Shown here: positions 38,860 through 46,837 of the stretch, one piece after another
Layout: every line of letters begins with the position of its first letter
How positions within the stretch are numbered: position 1 is the stretch's first letter
Origin: Rhodobacterales bacterium RIFCSPHIGHO2_02_FULL_62_130
GTDB taxonomy: Bacteria > Pseudomonadota > Alphaproteobacteria > Rhodobacterales > Rhodobacteraceae
Length of the DNA stretch: 64,000 nt
Assembly (NCBI GenBank): GCA_001828855.1
Contig: MHZT01000047.1
Coordinates: 62,001 to 126,000, forward strand
Reading direction: 5' to 3'
Notes under the pieces: generated by a model
Databases searched by the model: none
Told to the model about the DNA's origin: nothing
The model's input: only the letters and a program-made list of their open reading frames with translations
Translations under genes and position numbers: made by a program

Positions 38860-40071
38860 ATGATGGCGCAGGGATGGTTCTGGGTGGCAGCGGCGGCGAT
38901 GGTGCTGTCGGTGCTGGTCCTGTTGGCAAAGGCCTTGCGGCGGGGCATTCCGGCCACCTCGGACAAGGCGGATGTGCAGGTTTACCGCGATCAACTGGCC
39001 GAAGTGCAGCGCGACCTTGCCCGTGGCGTGATCTCGCAGCCCGAGGCCGAGCGTGTCAACATCGAGGTCTCGCGCCGCCTACTGGACGCCGACCGCAATG
39101 CGCGCGGCGTCACGGATGCCCCCCGAACGGGCAGCAACGGCCCGGCGCTGATTGTGATCGTTGCAAGCCTTGCCGCCGCTTTTGGCCTTTATAACTGGCT
39201 GGGTGCGCCGCACTATCCCGATCTGCCGCTGCAAGAGCGCCTTGCCATGGCGGACGAGCTTTACCGCACCCGCCCCTCGCAGGATCAGGCCGAGGCAACC
39301 ACGCCGAAAACGCCGCAGCCTGCGGATGTCGATCAGGCCTTTCTGGATCTGATGACACAGTTGCGCGCCGCAATCGCCGCGCGCCCCGATGATCTGCAAG
39401 GGCTGGCGCTTTTGGCGCGCAACGAGGCCGCTTTGGGCGATTATATCGCCGCCCGCGTCGCCCAAGCGCATCTGATTGACCTCAAGGCCGCCAGTGCCAC
39501 CGCAGAGGATTACGCCACCCTCGCCGAGTTCCTGATCGCCGCAGCGGGCGGCTATGTCTCGCCCGAGGCCGAGGCCGCGCTGATCCGTACGCTGGAACTT
39601 GATCCCACGCAGGGGATTGCGCGCTATTATTCCGGGCTGATGTTCGCACAAGTGGGCCGCCCGGACCGCACCTTCGCCCTGTGGGAGCCGCTGTTGCGCG
39701 AAGGCCCGCCCGATGCGCCGTGGATGGCACCAATCCGCAGCGGCATCGAAGACGTCGCCGCCCGCGCCGGAGTAAACTTCACCTTGGACAGCAAAGGGCC
39801 GGACGCCGCCGCCATGGCCGCCGCACAGGACATGTCGCCCGAAGACCGTCAGGCGATGATCGCGGGCATGGTGGGCCAGCTGGAAGAGCGGCTGGGCAGC
39901 GAAGGCGGCCCGCTGGAGGAATGGAGCAAGCTGATCACCTCGCTGGGGGTGCTGGGCGAGGAAGATCGCGCCAAAGCGGCCTATGCGCGGGCAACGGCCG
40001 CCTTTGCGGGCGATGATGCGGCACTCGCGGCGCTGCTGGAGGCCGCCACCACCGCAGGGATTGCGCCATGA
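38860..40071 (+). CDS. ccmI: Cytochrome c biogenesis protein CcmI
   Basis: A 403-residue protein: two N-terminal membrane helices (about 4-25 and 88-105) around a leucine-zipper-like cytoplasmic loop (ADVQVYRDQLAEVQRDLARG), then a periplasmic TPR region (about 170-400). CcmI chaperones apocytochrome c2 for haem ligation. The other ccm genes (ccmABCDG) are 27 kb away, so the maturation system is split. The start lies 5-9 bases after AGGGG; the next codon is also ATG. The stop overlaps ruvX (ATGA). Confidence 0.9.
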   Translation: MMAQGWFWVAAAAMVLSVLVLLAKALRRGIPATSDKADVQVYRDQLAEVQRDLARGVISQPEAERVNIEVSRRLLDADRNARGVTDAPRTGSNGPALIVIVASLAAAFGLYNWLGAPHYPDLPLQERLAMADELYRTRPSQDQAEATTPKTPQPADVDQAFLDLMTQLRAAIAARPDDLQGLALLARNEAALGDYIAARVAQAHLIDLKAASATAEDYATLAEFLIAAAGGYVSPEAEAALIRTLELDPTQGIARYYSGLMFAQVGRPDRTFALWEPLLREGPPDAPWMAPIRSGIEDVAARAGVNFTLDSKGPDAAAMAAAQDMSPEDRQAMIAGMVGQLEERLGSEGGPLEEWSKLITSLGVLGEEDRAKAAYARATAAFAGDDAALAALLEAATTAGIAP

Positions 40072-40541
40072 TCATCGAGGACATCCGCGATTTTGCCGCC
40101 ATCCTGCCCCCCTTCCGCGCCATCTTCGGCCTCGATTTCGGCGAGAAAACCATCGGTGTCGCCGCATCCGACCTGCGCCGCACGGTGGCCACGCCGATCG
40201 AGGTGATCCGGCGGACGAAATTCACCGAAGACGCCGCCAAATTGCTGGCGATGATCCAGACCCGCAACATTGCCGGACTGATCCTTGGCCTGCCCCTGAA
40301 CATGGACGGCTCGGAAGGCCCGCGCGTGCAATCCACCCGCGCCTTTGCCCGCAATCTGGTCAAGCTGACCGACCTGCCGATCACCTACTGGGACGAGCGC
40401 CTGTCCACCGTCGCCGCCGAACGCGCGCTGCTTGAGGCGGATACGTCACGCAAACGTCGCAAAGAGGTGATCGATCAGGTCGCGGCAGGCTATATCTTGC
40501 AAGGTGCGCTGGACCGGATGGCGCATCTTGGCGGAGAATGA
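40068..40541 (+). CDS. ruvX: YqgF/RuvX-type pre-16S rRNA nuclease
   Basis: A 157-residue RNase H-fold protein with the YqgF signature GLDFGEKTIGVAASDLRRT (about 22-40), the ILGLPLNMDGSEGPR motif and the C-terminal YWDERLSTVAAERALLEAD block with active-site acidic residues. It processes the 5' end of 16S rRNA; earlier annotated as Holliday-junction resolvase. It overlaps ccmI by ATGA and ends one base before the DUF1289 GTG, forming a three-gene operon. Confidence 0.93.
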   Translation: MIIEDIRDFAAILPPFRAIFGLDFGEKTIGVAASDLRRTVATPIEVIRRTKFTEDAAKLLAMIQTRNIAGLILGLPLNMDGSEGPRVQSTRAFARNLVKLTDLPITYWDERLSTVAAERALLEADTSRKRRKEVIDQVAAGYILQGALDRMAHLGGE

Positions 40542-40542
40542 C

Positions 40543-40773
40543 GTGAGCAGCGAAGTCTGGAACCGCGACGAGGTGCAAAGCCCCTGTGTCAAACTCTGCG
40601 TCGTGCATCCCGAAGAACGCATCTGCGTCGGCTGCTACCGCTCCATCGACGAAATTTCGGCATGGTCACGCCTGACCCCAGCCGAGCGCACGGCGATCAT
40701 GGCCGAATTGCCCGCCCGCGCCCCACGCCTGCAAAAACGTCGAGGCGGCAGGGGCGCACGTCTTTCAAGCTGA
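40543..40773 (+). CDS. DUF1289 zinc-finger-like protein
   Basis: A 76-residue protein starting with GTG at 40543 (GGAG 8 bases upstream). Four cysteines in SPCVKLCVVHPEERICVGCY define DUF1289, probably a structural zinc site, followed by the family's RSIDEISAW and TPAERTAIM. The function is unknown. It is translationally coupled to ruvX. Confidence 0.87.
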   Translation: MSSEVWNRDEVQSPCVKLCVVHPEERICVGCYRSIDEISAWSRLTPAERTAIMAELPARAPRLQKRRGGRGARLSS

Positions 40774-40797
40774 CCCCCTCTTTGCCATCGCGCAGAT

Positions 40798-40830
40798 GCC
40801 TCCGGCGGGAGTATTTGGGCCAAGATGAAA
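40798..40830 (+). repeat. Gene-end intergenic element (GGATATTT family), copy d
   Basis: Reads GCCTCCGGCGGGAGTATTTG followed by GGCCAAGATGAAA, 24 bases after the DUF1289 stop and in that gene's orientation. It is the CGGCGGG subtype with GAGTATTT for GGATATTT. Confidence 0.6.
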
Positions 40831-40867
40831 CCCGCGCCACAGCCATGTGACAAGCGGTTCCCCCGAT

Positions 40868-40897
40868 CCTCTTTGCAAAAATATCCCCGCCGGAGGC
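40868..40897 (-). repeat. Gene-end intergenic element (GGATATTT family), copy e
   Basis: On the minus strand it reads GCCTCCGGCGGGGATATTTT followed by TGCAAAGAGG, 22 bases after the stop of the PhyH-like gene and in its orientation. Copies d and e are inverted relative to each other and could pair as a long stem with a 62-base loop. Confidence 0.6.
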
Positions 40898-40919
40898 CTG
40901 AGTCTGCCCCAAGCGCGGC

Positions 40920-41660
40920 CTAAGGCTTTTCAACCCACTCAAAAACCGACGCCAAAACGGGCCGGAAATACGCAATGATCCGGCCTTCGGGCGGGGCGCT
41001 GGCGCCTTTGGCCCAAGGGGCGACGCCGTGGACCAGCAGGCGATGCAGCAAGGTGGCCTGACCGGGGCGGCTTGGCACTTCGACGCGGCGGCAGGTTTCG
41101 AACACCTGCGCGCGGGCGGCTTGGTAGGCAGCGGTGATATCGATATTGCCCCAGCTTTCGGGCGGATGGTCGGCCAAGGCAGCGCGCAGGGCGTGACGGA
41201 TGATCTTGTGGCTGCCCTCCCACACCACCAAGGGGGCCGCATCGGGACTGCAACCGGTCAGCGGCAGGCCCAGAATCCAGCCATGCGGCTCTTTGATCAT
41301 CCGGCGTTTCCCGGCACCTATGGCCAGCAGACCGTCAAGATGCGCGGCATCGCGGTTGCGGCGAAAGCGGAAGGCGGCCTCGGTTTCGTCGGGTGAGGGG
41401 CGCGGGTAATCGGGGTAAACGGCAGAAAGCTGGCCCCGGTGCAGCGGTTCCGGCGCAAGCCCCACCGCGTCCCAAGGAAAGGCCACACCCGAAACCGACC
41501 CGTCCGGCGCATTCGGCAGCAGGTCCAGCCCCACCGCCCAAGTGCCGCCACAGCGCAGCGGTTGATCCGTGGTCGCAAGGGCCGCGACGGCAACCGGCAA
41601 AGCGGCCTCGGCCCAAGCCGCAATCGCCGGATGCGGCCCGATCTGGCGCCAGCCTACCAC
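40920..41660 (-). CDS. PhyH-like (putative 2-oxoglutarate/Fe(II) dioxygenase fold) protein
   Basis: A 246-residue protein, starting with GTG at 41660 (GGAAGG upstream), overlapping the end of the TSUP gene by 7 bases. I read a phytanoyl-CoA-dioxygenase-like double-stranded beta-helix: a possible HxD iron site (HLD in RDAAHLDGLL), PLVVWEGSHK (a PhyH-like strand), PGQATLLHRLLVHGV with the distal His, and AYFRPV with an Arg that would bind 2-oxoglutarate. Similarity to known enzymes is from motifs only; the substrate is unknown. It forms a two-gene unit with the permease. Confidence 0.6.
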   Translation of the reverse strand: MVGWRQIGPHPAIAAWAEAALPVAVAALATTDQPLRCGGTWAVGLDLLPNAPDGSVSGVAFPWDAVGLAPEPLHRGQLSAVYPDYPRPSPDETEAAFRFRRNRDAAHLDGLLAIGAGKRRMIKEPHGWILGLPLTGCSPDAAPLVVWEGSHKIIRHALRAALADHPPESWGNIDITAAYQAARAQVFETCRRVEVPSRPGQATLLHRLLVHGVAPWAKGASAPPEGRIIAYFRPVLASVFEWVEKP

Positions 41661-42472
41661 CCGATCACCTTCCGCAGCATATTCAGTGCCACCAGCGTGA
41701 TGAACACCGCAAAGGCCCGCTTTAGCGGACGCGCGTCCATCGCATGTGCCAACCGCACCCCCCAAGGCGTTGTGATCATCGTGGTGCCGATCACCACCAG
41801 AAAGGCCGGAAGGTTGATCGCCCCCACCGTATAGGGCGGCGCGTTTTCAATCGGCAGGAACAGGAACCCCAGCACCGAGGGCACCGCGATCAGCACCCCG
41901 AACCCCGCAGCCGTCGCCACGGCGCGGTGGATCGGGACAGCATAAAGGCTCATCAGAGGCACGCCGAAAGTGCCGCCTCCAATCCCCATCATCGCCGAGA
42001 AGAAGGCCAGCGCAAAGGCCATCCCGCCGCGCGCAGGCTGCCCCGGCATCGCCGCCCCCAGTCGCCACTGCGGTCGCCCGAAGGCCATATATAGCCCCGC
42101 CAGCCCCGCCAGCACCCCGAACACCACCTGCAACACCACCGATTTCACCGAGGACGCCACCAGCGTCCCGATCAGCGCGCCCGCGATGATGAACGCCGCC
42201 CAGTCCTTCAGGATCTGCCAGTCCACCGCGCCCTTCTTGTGATGCGACATCACCGACCGCGGCGAGGTCACCACGATGGTCGCCAAAGAAGTCGCCACGC
42301 AAATCTGCATCAGTTGCGCGCCGCCATAGCCCAGATGGGAGAACGCATAAAAGAACGCAGGCACCAGCACAATGCCGCCGCCCACGCCCAAAAGCCCTGC
42401 GATCACCCCCGCCAAGGCCCCGATTGCCAGCAAAAGTGCAACCATTGGCAGCAGGGTGGCAAGATCGGGCAT
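41654..42472 (-). CDS. TauE/SafE (TSUP) family permease
   Basis: A 272-residue protein with about eight helices in two halves. The first carries GVIAGLLGVGGGIVLVPAFF (about 22-41) and the second MGIGGGTFGVPLMSLY (about 166-181), the paired glycine-rich motifs of TSUP exporters of sulfite, sulfoacetate or other organic anions. It starts the unit followed by the PhyH-like gene and is divergent from the MFS gene. Confidence 0.88.
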   Translation of the reverse strand: MPDLATLLPMVALLLAIGALAGVIAGLLGVGGGIVLVPAFFYAFSHLGYGGAQLMQICVATSLATIVVTSPRSVMSHHKKGAVDWQILKDWAAFIIAGALIGTLVASSVKSVVLQVVFGVLAGLAGLYMAFGRPQWRLGAAMPGQPARGGMAFALAFFSAMMGIGGGTFGVPLMSLYAVPIHRAVATAAGFGVLIAVPSVLGFLFLPIENAPPYTVGAINLPAFLVVIGTTMITTPWGVRLAHAMDARPLKRAFAVFITLVALNMLRKVIGW

Positions 42473-42597
42473 GGCAACCTCCGTGATTTGCCCAAGGCTT
42501 AGCTTGATGCGCGCGGCAATGCCAGAGCGTAGCGGTGCCGGGTTGCGGGGCGCGGGCTTAAAGGTTAGCTTGTGATATAACTTTCAGGAAAGCCTCT

Positions 42598-43797
42598 ATG
42601 TCCAACAGCATTGCCCGCCCCGCCCTTGTGCTGGGGCTTTTGTCCTGCATTGGCCCGTTTGCGATCGACATGTATCTGCCCGCGATGCCCGCCATTGGCA
42701 CGGATCTGTCGGCCACGGTTCAGGACATGCAAGGCACCATCACCGCCTATTTCGTGGCCTTTGGCCTTGCCCAACTGGTCTATGGGCCTTGGGCGGATCA
42801 GGCGGGGCGCAAGACCCCGCTTTACGCCGGAATTGCGATATTTTGCCTTGGAACCCTGCTGTGCATGATGGCCCCGTCGGGGGCGATGCTGTCGGCGGGG
42901 CGCTTTGTGCAGGGGCTTGGCGGGGCGGCCCTGATGGTGGTGCCGCGCGCGATCATCCGCGATATGTCCACGGGAAACGAGGCCACGCGGTTGATGGCGG
43001 CCATGATGCTGGTGTTTTCCGTCTCGCCCATGCTGGCGCCCTTGGCGGGATCTGGGTTGCTGTTGGTCACGGGCTGGCGCGGGATTTTCGCGGCCCTTCT
43101 GGTCGCAGCGATGTTCAGCGTGGCGCTGCTGCGCTTTGGGCAACCTGAAACCCTGCCCCCTGCCCTGCGGCAACGCTTTCACGCTGCAGACACGCTGCGC
43201 GCGGCCAAGCGGTTGCTGACGGATCGCGGCTTTGTCGCGCTGACCTTCCTTGGGGCCTTTGGCATGGCGAGTTTCTTCGTCTTTCTGGCCTCGGCGGCCT
43301 ATGTCTATACCGAAAGCTTCGGGCTTTCCCCCACCGGATTCTCGCTGGCCTTTGCGGTGAATGCGATCAGCTTTATCGGAGCCTCGCAGGCGGCCGGTCC
43401 CTTGGGGCTGCGTTTTGGCGCGATGCGGGTGATGCGGGTGGCGACCTTGGGCTTTGCGGTCTTTACCGTTGGCTTGGCAGCGCTGGCCGTGACTCAAGGC
43501 GTCGGGCTTTATACCTGCATCATCGGGCTGGCCTTGGGCAATGCCTGCCTTGGCATGGTGATCCCCACGACGATGGTGATGGCGCTGGACGATCACGGCG
43601 ATATTGCCGGACTGGCCTCATCGCTGGGCGGCACCTTGCAGATGCTGACGGGGGGCGTGATCGTGGCGGCGATGGGACCGTTCTTTTCCGCCGATCCCGC
43701 ACCGATGATCGTGGTGATCGCGTCTTGCGCGGTGGTGGCGCTGCTGCTGTCGCGCCTGACACGCGCGCCTCAGCCGAAGGCCGCTGCGGCCTCTTGA
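42598..43797 (+). CDS. Bcr/CflA-family multidrug MFS transporter
   Basis: A 399-residue, 12-helix transporter. The start (ARPALVLGLLSCIGPFAIDMYLPAMPAI) with the Asp-Met-Tyr-Pro motif is the Bcr/CflA signature, and GPWADQAGRKTPLY (about 63-76) is MFS motif A. It likely exports drugs or metabolites by proton antiport. AGGAAAG precedes the ATG. The last 28 bases overlap dusA on the other strand. Confidence 0.92.
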   Translation: MSNSIARPALVLGLLSCIGPFAIDMYLPAMPAIGTDLSATVQDMQGTITAYFVAFGLAQLVYGPWADQAGRKTPLYAGIAIFCLGTLLCMMAPSGAMLSAGRFVQGLGGAALMVVPRAIIRDMSTGNEATRLMAAMMLVFSVSPMLAPLAGSGLLLVTGWRGIFAALLVAAMFSVALLRFGQPETLPPALRQRFHAADTLRAAKRLLTDRGFVALTFLGAFGMASFFVFLASAAYVYTESFGLSPTGFSLAFAVNAISFIGASQAAGPLGLRFGAMRVMRVATLGFAVFTVGLAALAVTQGVGLYTCIIGLALGNACLGMVIPTTMVMALDDHGDIAGLASSLGGTLQMLTGGVIVAAMGPFFSADPAPMIVVIASCAVVALLLSRLTRAPQPKAAAAS

Positions 43798-44801
43798 ACC
43801 TCGGCCAAGGCGGCATCCAGAAGGGCAAGCCCGGCACCGGGCTTGTTCGCGCCCTCGGACAGAACGCGACGCCACCCCCGCGCGCCGGGACGGCCCGCAA
43901 AGAGGCCCAGCATATGCCGGGTGATCTGATGCAGCCGCCCGCCCTGCGCCAGATGCGCGGCGATATAGGGGCGCAAACTGTCCAAGACCTGCACCGCATC
44001 GGGGGCATAGGTATCGCCCCACAGCGCATCTGCCCCGATCAGCGCCGTCGCCGGATCATGATAGGCCGCGCGCCCCAGCATCACCCCGTCTAGCCCCTGA
44101 TCCAGCAGATCTTTGGCCTGTGCCAGACTGGTAATGCCACCATTGATGCAGATGGTCAGATGCGGAAACGCCGCCTTCATCCGCCGCACGATGTCGTAAT
44201 TCAGCGGCGGAATCTCGCGGTTTTCCTTGGGGCTTAGGCCTTGCAGCCAAGCCTTGCGGGCGTGGATGATGAAATGGGTGACACCTGCCGCCGAGACTTT
44301 CTCAAGGAAATCCGGCAGCACCACCTCGGGGTCTTGCTCATCCACGCCGATCCGGCATTTCACCGTCACAGGCACGTCCGACTCCGCGATCATCGCCGCC
44401 ACGCAATCGGCCACCAGCGCGGGCCGCTCCATCAGAACCGCGCCGAAACAGCCCGACTGCACACGGTCTGACGGGCAGCCGACGTTCAGGTTGATCTCGT
44501 CATAGCCCCAATCACGGGCGATCCGCACCGCCTGCCCCAACTCGCGCGGGTCCGACCCACCCAGTTGCAGCGCGATAGGGTGTTCCTCTGCGCTATAATC
44601 CAGCAGCCGCGCCTTCGGCCCATGCAGCACCGCCGGAGCCGTCACCATTTCCGTATAAAGCATCGCCCGCCGCGTCATGGCACGATGAAACATCCGGCAA
44701 TGACGATCCGTCCAGTCCATCATCGGGGCAATACTAAGCCGAAACGCCTTGTAATCATTGGCTTTTTCTTGCGTCACAATAGGTTGAGCCAGACTTTCCA
44801 C
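43770..44801 (-). CDS. dusA: tRNA-dihydrouridine synthase A (5' end rebuilt by prophage)
   Basis: A 343-residue FMN enzyme that reduces U20 (and U20a) in tRNA. Visible motifs are SIAPMMDWTDRHCR (about 23-36), the catalytic C109 in NLNVGCPSDRVQSG, and HARKAWLQGLSPKENR. The start is GTG at 44801. The first 21 residues (up to the conserved RLSIAP) are AT-richer in codon use than the rest and not family-conserved. Because the prophage starts at this end, I infer that the start codon, the first codons and the promoter come from the phage. The enzyme should still be functional. Overlaps the MFS gene by 28 bases. Confidence 0.93.
   Translation of the reverse strand: MESLAQPIVTQEKANDYKAFRLSIAPMMDWTDRHCRMFHRAMTRRAMLYTEMVTAPAVLHGPKARLLDYSAEEHPIALQLGGSDPRELGQAVRIARDWGYDEINLNVGCPSDRVQSGCFGAVLMERPALVADCVAAMIAESDVPVTVKCRIGVDEQDPEVVLPDFLEKVSAAGVTHFIIHARKAWLQGLSPKENREIPPLNYDIVRRMKAAFPHLTICINGGITSLAQAKDLLDQGLDGVMLGRAAYHDPATALIGADALWGDTYAPDAVQVLDSLRPYIAAHLAQGGRLHQITRHMLGLFAGRPGARGWRRVLSEGANKPGAGLALLDAALAEVQEAAAAFG
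44694..44735. other. Candidate attL core region within dusA
   Basis: Covers codons P26 to R36 of dusA (the MMDWTDRHCR motif), the most conserved DNA near the 5' end and the place where dusA-targeting integrases are known to act. The exact crossover cannot be placed without attR or an empty site. Confidence 0.4.
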
Positions 44802-44888
44802 TGTAGATTTGTTCCCGTTTTTGCCCGTCCTTGACCGTTCTACAGAAGTCAGTCCTACAATGTAGCGCCGATTCTGGCTTTGTAGGAC
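44801..44888. promoter_or_regulatory. Clustered GTAG/CTAC inverted repeats (possible integrase arm or Xis sites)
   Basis: Between the dusA start and int there are CTGTAGA (44801), TCTACAG (44839), GTCCTACAA (44852), TGTAG (44861) and TTGTAGGAC (44880). CTGTAGA/TCTACAG and GTCCTACAA/TTGTAGGAC are perfect inverted pairs. This density is typical for attP arm-type binding sites. Confidence 0.45.
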
Positions 44889-44893
44889 CGCCC

Positions 44894-45961
44894 ATGGGAA
44901 CGATCACAGCCCGCCCTCGCAAGGACGGAACAACGGGTTATACCGCCCAAATAAAGATCAAGCGAGGGGGGAGGTTTGTTTTTTCACAAGCCCAGACCTT
45001 CGACCGAGAGGCAGCCGCGAAGGCTTGGATCAAGCGAAAGGAAGCGGAACTCGCCAAGCCGGGGGCGCTGGACGCGGCAATGAAGCCGAAAGGCACCCTG
45101 TCTGACACGATTGACGAATACCTGCGTTTGAGCCGGAAGGACATCGGCAAGACCAAGGCGCAAGTGTTGGATACCATAAAGGGCCACGACCTTGCCTCCA
45201 AGGCATTGGCCGACATCAGGTCGCAGGACGTGGTGGCATGGGCGCGGTGGCTTGGTGAGACGCGCCAGCCCCAGACAGTCCAGAACTACGTCTCGCACCT
45301 GTCGGCGGTGTTCTCAGTGGCTCGGGCAGCGTGGGGCCACGACATCGACCGCAACATCATGCGGGATGCAAATGAAACGATGAAGCACTTCGGCATCACG
45401 TCGAAAAGCGGAAAGCGCGACCGCAGGCCAACCGTGGATGAAATCAACCGGCTGATGGTGCATTTCGTGGACAGGGCCAAGCGCCGGAACTCCATGCCGA
45501 TGCACCGCGTCATCGCCTTTGCGCTGTATTCATCCCGCCGCCAAGAGGAGATTACCCGCATCACATGGGCCGATCTTGAGGAAGGTCGCGTGATGGTGCG
45601 GGACATGAAGAACCCCGGAGAGAAGGTAGGCAATGACGTGTGGTGCGCCCTTGTGCCAGAGGCCGAGGCTATTGCGCGCGCGATGCCTAAACAAGCCGCC
45701 CAGATCTTCCCGTTCAGCACCGACGCCATCAGCGCCGCGTTCACTCGCGCTTGCAAGGTGCTGGATATTGCCGATCTGCACTTTCACGATCTGCGCCATG
45801 AAGGGGCATCGCGCCTCTTTGAAATGGGCTGGACGATTCCGCGCGTAGCCGAGGTGACGGGGCATCGGTCTTGGCAATCCCTGCAACGCTATTCCCACCT
45901 TCGACAGACCGGCGATAAGTGGGATGGCTGGGAATGGCTGCCTGTGGTCACCGCGCCCTGA
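44894..45961 (+). CDS. int: Tyrosine-type site-specific integrase
   Basis: A 355-residue phage integrase: an N-terminal arm-binding region with MGTITARPRKDGTTGYTAQI, a SAM-like core-binding domain (about 67-160), and a catalytic domain with R216 (SSRRQEEI), H298 and R301 (HDLRHEG), H324 (GHRSW) and nucleophile Y333 (QRYSHL). The start at 44894 follows TAGGA; an upstream frame is open from 44831 but passes through the repeat region. It lies 92 bases from dusA, as in dusA-specific islands, and should catalyse integration there. Confidence 0.92.
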   Translation: MGTITARPRKDGTTGYTAQIKIKRGGRFVFSQAQTFDREAAAKAWIKRKEAELAKPGALDAAMKPKGTLSDTIDEYLRLSRKDIGKTKAQVLDTIKGHDLASKALADIRSQDVVAWARWLGETRQPQTVQNYVSHLSAVFSVARAAWGHDIDRNIMRDANETMKHFGITSKSGKRDRRPTVDEINRLMVHFVDRAKRRNSMPMHRVIAFALYSSRRQEEITRITWADLEEGRVMVRDMKNPGEKVGNDVWCALVPEAEAIARAMPKQAAQIFPFSTDAISAAFTRACKVLDIADLHFHDLRHEGASRLFEMGWTIPRVAEVTGHRSWQSLQRYSHLRQTGDKWDGWEWLPVVTAP

Positions 45962-45971
45962 AACGACAAAA

Positions 45972-45997
45972 AGCCCCCCGCATTGCTGCGAGGGGCT
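45972..45997. terminator. Hairpin after int
   Basis: Stem AGCCCCCCGCA/TGCGAGGGGCT with one mismatch and a TTGC loop, 11 bases after the int stop. The A-run before it (CAAAAAG) gives a U-tract only for leftward transcription, so it may work on either strand. Confidence 0.5.
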
Positions 45998-46037
45998 GAG
46001 TCCTGATCCTGCCAGACTGAAAATAATTACGCATTGA

Positions 46038-46079
46038 GTAACTTTTCCGCTTGACCGCAAGTTACTAATAACGTAACTT
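46038..46079 (+). promoter_or_regulatory. Phage promoter overlapped by three GTAACTT half-sites
   Basis: TTGACC (46051-46056) and TAACTT (46074-46079) are spaced by 17 bases. Three copies of the same heptamer lie over it: GTAACTT (46038), AAGTTAC (46059) and GTAACTT (46073). The last two form a perfect inverted repeat with a 7-base gap; binding there would block RNA polymerase. The next gene starts at 46113. Confidence 0.55.
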
Positions 46080-46112
46080 ATAGGCATGGAAACGCAGCAG
46101 GGAGTTACGCAA

Positions 46113-46439
46113 ATGACCACCTACACCTACACCGCAGCCGGAAACATCGAGACCGCTGAGAATGATCGCTTTAAGTGGTTTTTCCTCGCTGACTCGTATG
46201 TGATGGACAAGGTTGAGGGACGTAGCCTCTATCTCCCCACCGCCGGCTACTCCAAAGCAACTGGCTTTGGCAGCGATCCCGCCGAAGCAAGCGTTGTGGC
46301 CGCAGCGCGCGCCTTTGTCGTCGACATCTACGCCGAAAATCAGCGACTGGAAAAAGCCCGCATCGACAGCGAGACGTATGACGAAAGCATCTCTGATTGG
46401 CTGACCCGCGACATGGACCGCGCCGACAGCAACAACTGA
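46113..46439 (+). CDS. Unknown phage protein, first gene of left-end module
   Basis: A 108-residue acidic protein (MTTYTYTAAGNIETAENDRF...). No family recognised. It has a central WFFLADSYVMDKVEGRSLYL stretch and a helical C-terminus (about 60-108). The start at 46113 is favoured by GGGAG 9 bases upstream; a Met at 46086 lies upstream in the promoter region. It is the first gene of a plus-strand module facing the late genes and is followed by a hairpin (46446-46473). Confidence 0.6.
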   Translation: MTTYTYTAAGNIETAENDRFKWFFLADSYVMDKVEGRSLYLPTAGYSKATGFGSDPAEASVVAAARAFVVDIYAENQRLEKARIDSETYDESISDWLTRDMDRADSNN

Positions 46440-46445
46440 TAAGAG

Positions 46446-46473
46446 TAGGCCCCGCCATTACTGACGGGGCCTA
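46446..46473 (+). terminator. Hairpin after first small gene
   Basis: Perfect 9-bp stem TAGGCCCCG/CGGGGCCTA with a 10-base loop, starting 7 bases after the stop codon at 46439. There is no U-tract; it might be an attenuator or processing site between the first gene and the next two. Confidence 0.5.
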
Positions 46474-46570
46474 TGATCTCGGCCAAAGCCAAATCAAACA
46501 CAGTGCAAGCTTAGATCCACCGGAGCGCGATGCCCGCTCCAACCACCCCCAAAGCCGCAAGGAGGCTGAC

Positions 46571-46837
46571 GTGACCAATAACACCGATCACCAGATCAAA
46601 GTCAACCGCGCCGTAAAGATGAGCGCCATCGGGTCGCACCCCCGCAGCGCGTCCGCCATGCTGGGCGCAATCCCCGATGATGTGATCGCGGCACTGCCAG
46701 CCCGCCTCATCGCGCAGATGATCGACGCCAACTGGCAGTTGGCACAGGCCAGCAAGGCCCTTGCCGTGCGGGACGCCATCGCTGAGGGCATGATCTGGGA
46801 TGCCGCGCAGGCCAGCCATAGGGATATCGCAGCATGA
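46571..46837 (+). CDS. Unknown phage protein, second gene of left-end module
   Basis: An 88-residue protein with GTG start at 46571, AAGGAGG just upstream. The sequence is helical and has IPDDVIAALPARLIAQMIDA in the middle. No family recognised. Its last codons overlap the HTH gene (ATGA), so the two are translationally coupled. Confidence 0.6.
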   Translation: MTNNTDHQIKVNRAVKMSAIGSHPRSASAMLGAIPDDVIAALPARLIAQMIDANWQLAQASKALAVRDAIAEGMIWDAAQASHRDIAA

